IMG/VR virus record: IMGVR_UViG_3300011116_000263
Coordinates: 1 to 22,543 of that record
Reading direction: 5' to 3' (one strand)
Source: a virus
DNA: 22,543 nt
Shown here: positions 20,754-22,543 of the stretch, in pieces
How the letters are laid out: each line of letters starts with the position of its first letter
Numbering within the stretch: the stretch's first letter is position 1
Program-made: the position numbers and the translations under genes
Notes under the pieces: generated by a model
Told to the model about the DNA's origin: nothing
What the model saw: the letters and a program-made list of their open reading frames with translations, nothing else
Databases searched by the model: none

Positions 20754-20948
20754 ATGAAACAAGAGATTGAAACAGTCATCAACACCGAACACGGCGGGCG
20801 TGTAACCGTCAGCGAGTGGGACGAGGGCGGCGTCTGGCTGCACCTCGCCGAGCTCAGCGCCAGCATAAGCACGGTGCTCACCCGCACTGAGGCGCAGGCA
20901 CTGGCGGCTGGGTTGCAAGAGATACTGGCCAAAAAGGTGGCAGCATGA
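20754..20948 (+). CDS. Small conserved phage protein (64 aa)
   Basis: ATG 20754 with AAGGAG at 20742-20747. The sequence reads HGGRVTVSEWDEGGVWLHLAEL, then STVLTRTEAQALAAGLQEIL: a beta hairpin followed by a helix. The 'LTRxEAxxLAxxLxxIL' ending is shared by many small phage proteins of unknown function. It has an ATGA overlap to the next gene. Confidence 0.7.
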   Translation: MKQEIETVINTEHGGRVTVSEWDEGGVWLHLAELSASISTVLTRTEAQALAAGLQEILAKKVAA

Positions 20949-21082
20949 GCTACGACGAATACCTAAGCCGCCGAGAGTGGCTCATAGCCACCTACCACTT
21001 GACCTGCGAGGAGGCCACCGAAACGGCGTACTACGACACCGACCCACAAACATGGGCAGGTAGCCAGTGGGAGGCAGCATGA
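20945..21082 (+). CDS. Small hypothetical protein (45 aa)
   Basis: ATGA overlap at both ends (start 20945, stop TGA 21080-21082). The product MSYDEYLSRREWLIATYHLT continues CEEATETAYYDTDPQTWAGSQW. It is acidic, Tyr/Trp-rich and probably helical. No known family is recognised. Overlapping starts and early-gene codon use support it as a real gene although short. Confidence 0.55.
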   Translation: MSYDEYLSRREWLIATYHLTCEEATETAYYDTDPQTWAGSQWEAA

Positions 21083-21246
21083 ACAAAGGTGCCATCATTG
21101 CCGACATGGTGGTGGCCGTCATGGCCGCTGTCTGCCTGATCTTTGGCTGGGACGGAGACGGGGCGCTGCACAAGGCGGCGCTGACTTGGGGCGGAATGTC
21201 CCTTGGCTACATCATCACCACTTACCTGAACTTGGAGGATCTATGA
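21079..21246 (+). CDS. Small two-helix membrane protein (55 aa)
   Basis: ATG 21079 overlaps the previous stop (ATGA). Hydrophobic segments at residues 5-23 (AIIADMVVAVMAAVCLIFG) and 35-51 (LTWGGMSLGYIITTYL) are separated by an acidic turn (WDGDGALHK). The layout resembles very small holins or superinfection-exclusion proteins, but no endolysin gene is next to it, so that is only a possibility. Stop TGA 21244-21246. Confidence 0.58.
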   Translation: MNKGAIIADMVVAVMAAVCLIFGWDGDGALHKAALTWGGMSLGYIITTYLNLEDL

Positions 21247-21395
21247 ACGACTATGTGCGCGGCTTTGACGATGGGCGCGACTTTACCCTTGCTGAGATTG
21301 AGGATTGGATCAAGAAGAGCCAAGAGCCAAACTACGCGATGGAGGCGCTCCAGAGGCTTCTAAATCACCTGAAAACGATTGGTAAAGTGAAATGA
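21243..21395 (+). CDS. Small hypothetical protein (50 aa)
   Basis: ATG 21243 gives an ATGA overlap with the previous gene, and TTGGAGGAT lies just upstream. A frame opening at 21186 inside the membrane-protein gene is not the start. The product MNDYVRGFDDGRDFTLAEIE continues DWIKKSQEPNYAMEALQRLLNHL. The 'GFxxGRDxTLxEIxxWI' segment is common in small phage proteins that precede methyltransferase genes. It is helical and acidic, of unknown role. Confidence 0.65.
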   Translation: MNDYVRGFDDGRDFTLAEIEDWIKKSQEPNYAMEALQRLLNHLKTIGKVK

Positions 21396-22543
21396 AATAC
21401 TTATCTGTATGCTCAGGCATTGAAGCTGCAACAGTTGCTTGGCACCCATTGGATTGGGAGCCGGTAGCGTTTGGTGAGATTGAAAAGTTTCCCTGTCAGG
21501 TGTTAGCGCACCATTACCCGGATACCCCAAACTGGGGTGATATGACCAAATTTAAGGAGTGGTCAGATGCAAATGTCAATGTTCTCGTTGGAGGAACTCC
21601 CTGCCAGTCCTTCAGTGTCGCTGGACTCAGAAAAGGACTGGATGACCCTCGTGGCAACCTCATGCTTACCTGGCTTGCCATTGCTGCAAGATATCGGCCC
21701 AGGTGGCTGGTTTGGGAGAACGTCCCCGGCGTCTTATCCTCTAACGGAGGACTCGACTTTGCCTCCCTCCTTCGAGGGATGGGGGAACTCGGGTATGGGT
21801 TCGCGTACCGAGTTCTTGACGCTCAGTATTTCGGAGTGGCCCAGCGACGCCGTCGTGTGTTCGTTGTCGGATACCTTGGAAACTGGCGACCTGCCGCAGC
21901 GGTTCTTTTTGAGCGCCACAGCCTGTCAGGGCATCCTGCGCCGAGCAGAAAAGCGCGGGAAATTACTCCCACTTTCACTAAAGAATGCACTGGAGTTAGT
22001 CGCACAGGACACAATGAAGATGGATGGTATGTAGAAACACCATTAAAAACATTTTATGAAAGTAGTCTTGCACAGTACAAAGAATCTAATCTTGCAGGAA
22101 CAACTAAAGCAAGTGGTGGCGTTGCAGGTGGTGGAAGTGAAACATTTATCACCCAACCTATTGCCCTAGCCAAGAACACCATAGGACGCAAGCCTGAGAA
22201 CGGCAACAATGGCGATGGGTTTACTGAGGAAGGCCCGATGTACACGTTAAACGCAACAGGCGTGCATGGTGTAGCGCAGTCGGTTGGAGCATTCAAGCCA
22301 GGGCAGTCAGCATCAGCGCACAGCATTGGCTACGAGAGTGAGATGGCTCCGACGTTGGAAGCTGGAGAGGGTGGCAACAACAAGCCAGCGGTACACGTTG
22401 GCATGGCAGTACGCCGCCTAACTCCAAAAGAATGCGAACGCTTGCAAGGCTTTCCCGATAACTACACTGACATCAAGCCAAAGGGCAAGGCAACTCCCGA
22501 CGGGCCACGCTACAAGGCGCTGGGTAACTCTATGGCGGTGCCT
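21392..22543 (+). CDS. dcm: DNA cytosine-C5 methyltransferase, partial at window edge
   Basis: Open from ATG 21392 (ATGA overlap) to the window end: 384 residues seen, no stop reached. Motif I SVCSGIEAA (5-13), motif IV GGTPCQSFSVAG with catalytic Cys71, motif VI WENVPG (Glu109), motif VIII QRRRRVF (151-157), motif IX-like RRLTPKECERLQGFP (341-355) and the start of motif X ALGNSMAVP at the edge. The enzyme moves a methyl group from S-adenosylmethionine to C5 of cytosine. The region between motifs VIII and IX (about 160-340) is long, Gly/Asn/Thr-rich and is the target-recognition part; the sequence recognised cannot be read from it. No restriction endonuclease lies nearby, so it is an orphan, most likely guarding phage DNA. 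It is only a few residues short of complete. Confidence 0.95.
   Translation, partial: MKYLSVCSGIEAATVAWHPLDWEPVAFGEIEKFPCQVLAHHYPDTPNWGDMTKFKEWSDANVNVLVGGTPCQSFSVAGLRKGLDDPRGNLMLTWLAIAARYRPRWLVWENVPGVLSSNGGLDFASLLRGMGELGYGFAYRVLDAQYFGVAQRRRRVFVVGYLGNWRPAAAVLFERHSLSGHPAPSRKAREITPTFTKECTGVSRTGHNEDGWYVETPLKTFYESSLAQYKESNLAGTTKASGGVAGGGSETFITQPIALAKNTIGRKPENGNNGDGFTEEGPMYTLNATGVHGVAQSVGAFKPGQSASAHSIGYESEMAPTLEAGEGGNNKPAVHVGMAVRRLTPKECERLQGFPDNYTDIKPKGKATPDGPRYKALGNSMAVP

Noticed and set aside
21567-22034. 155-residue plus-strand frame inside the right-hand end
   Set aside because: Shadow of the methyltransferase gene, whose full frame is open from 21392 to the window edge with all motifs in order.
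1-22543. CRISPR array, tRNA gene or retron-like element
   Set aside because: No regularly spaced repeats, no cloverleaf-like sequence with a TTCGA arm and no reverse transcriptase motif were noticed on reading both strands.

Overview
The window is a segment of a tailed double-stranded DNA bacteriophage genome. It has an ejection/tail structural block, a recombination and replication block around a divergent Cro-like switch, and a long run of tiny overlapping early genes. There are no rRNA or tRNA genes and no obvious cellular metabolic genes. The late block (tail-nozzle-like C-terminus, three very large internal proteins, a transglycosylase) suggests a short-tailed phage of P22/T7-like organisation. 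The protein families are typical of phages of Proteobacteria and of freshwater virome contigs. The host cannot be fixed from the sequence; a betaproteobacterial host is only a guess. No integrase, terminase, capsid, polymerase, holin or endolysin gene is recognisable here.

Layout. 1-10654 (+): structural genes, namely the C-terminal part of a nozzle-like protein, a small companion, a possible acetyltransferase-fold protein, a 1685-residue repeat-rich ejection-type protein, two Ala/Gln-rich internal proteins and a lytic transglycosylase, closed by an intrinsic terminator at 10668-10693. 13566-10692 (-): leftward recombination operon with a small protein, an OB-type ssDNA-binding protein with an SSB-like acidic tip, an HTH protein, a PD-(D/E)XK exonuclease, an HNH/NUMOD3 homing endonuclease and a small protein. 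13567-13685: divergent control region with a good leftward promoter and an inverted GGTTAAAC/GTTTAACC operator. 13686-22543 (+): Cro/YdaS-like regulator, DUF1376 replication protein with possible origin iterons inside the gene, a possible helicase-loader-like partner, small proteins, RusA resolvase, a TGT/DpdA-like protein, a VUT/YhhQ-like transporter, about 18 small genes mostly joined by ATGA overlaps, a Ref-like nuclease, and an orphan cytosine-C5 methyltransferase running off the right edge.

The most interesting part is 15848-17015. A DpdA-like transglycosylase gene and a queuosine-precursor-transporter-like gene form a two-gene, lower-GC cassette between RusA and a small gene. It is bounded by perfect 15-bp direct repeats that lie in frame in the last codons of rusA and of the transporter gene. 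This looks like a self-contained, exchangeable 'import plus insert' 7-deazaguanine DNA modification module with no biosynthesis genes. Together with the 5-methylcytosine methyltransferase it implies that this phage modifies its DNA in two ways, probably against host restriction.

Short direct repeats at gene junctions recur around other inserted pieces: the 27-residue zinc-ribbon gene, the zinc-ribbon segment of its neighbour, and more weakly the HNH gene. Gene-end microhomology therefore looks like a general route of cassette exchange in this genome.
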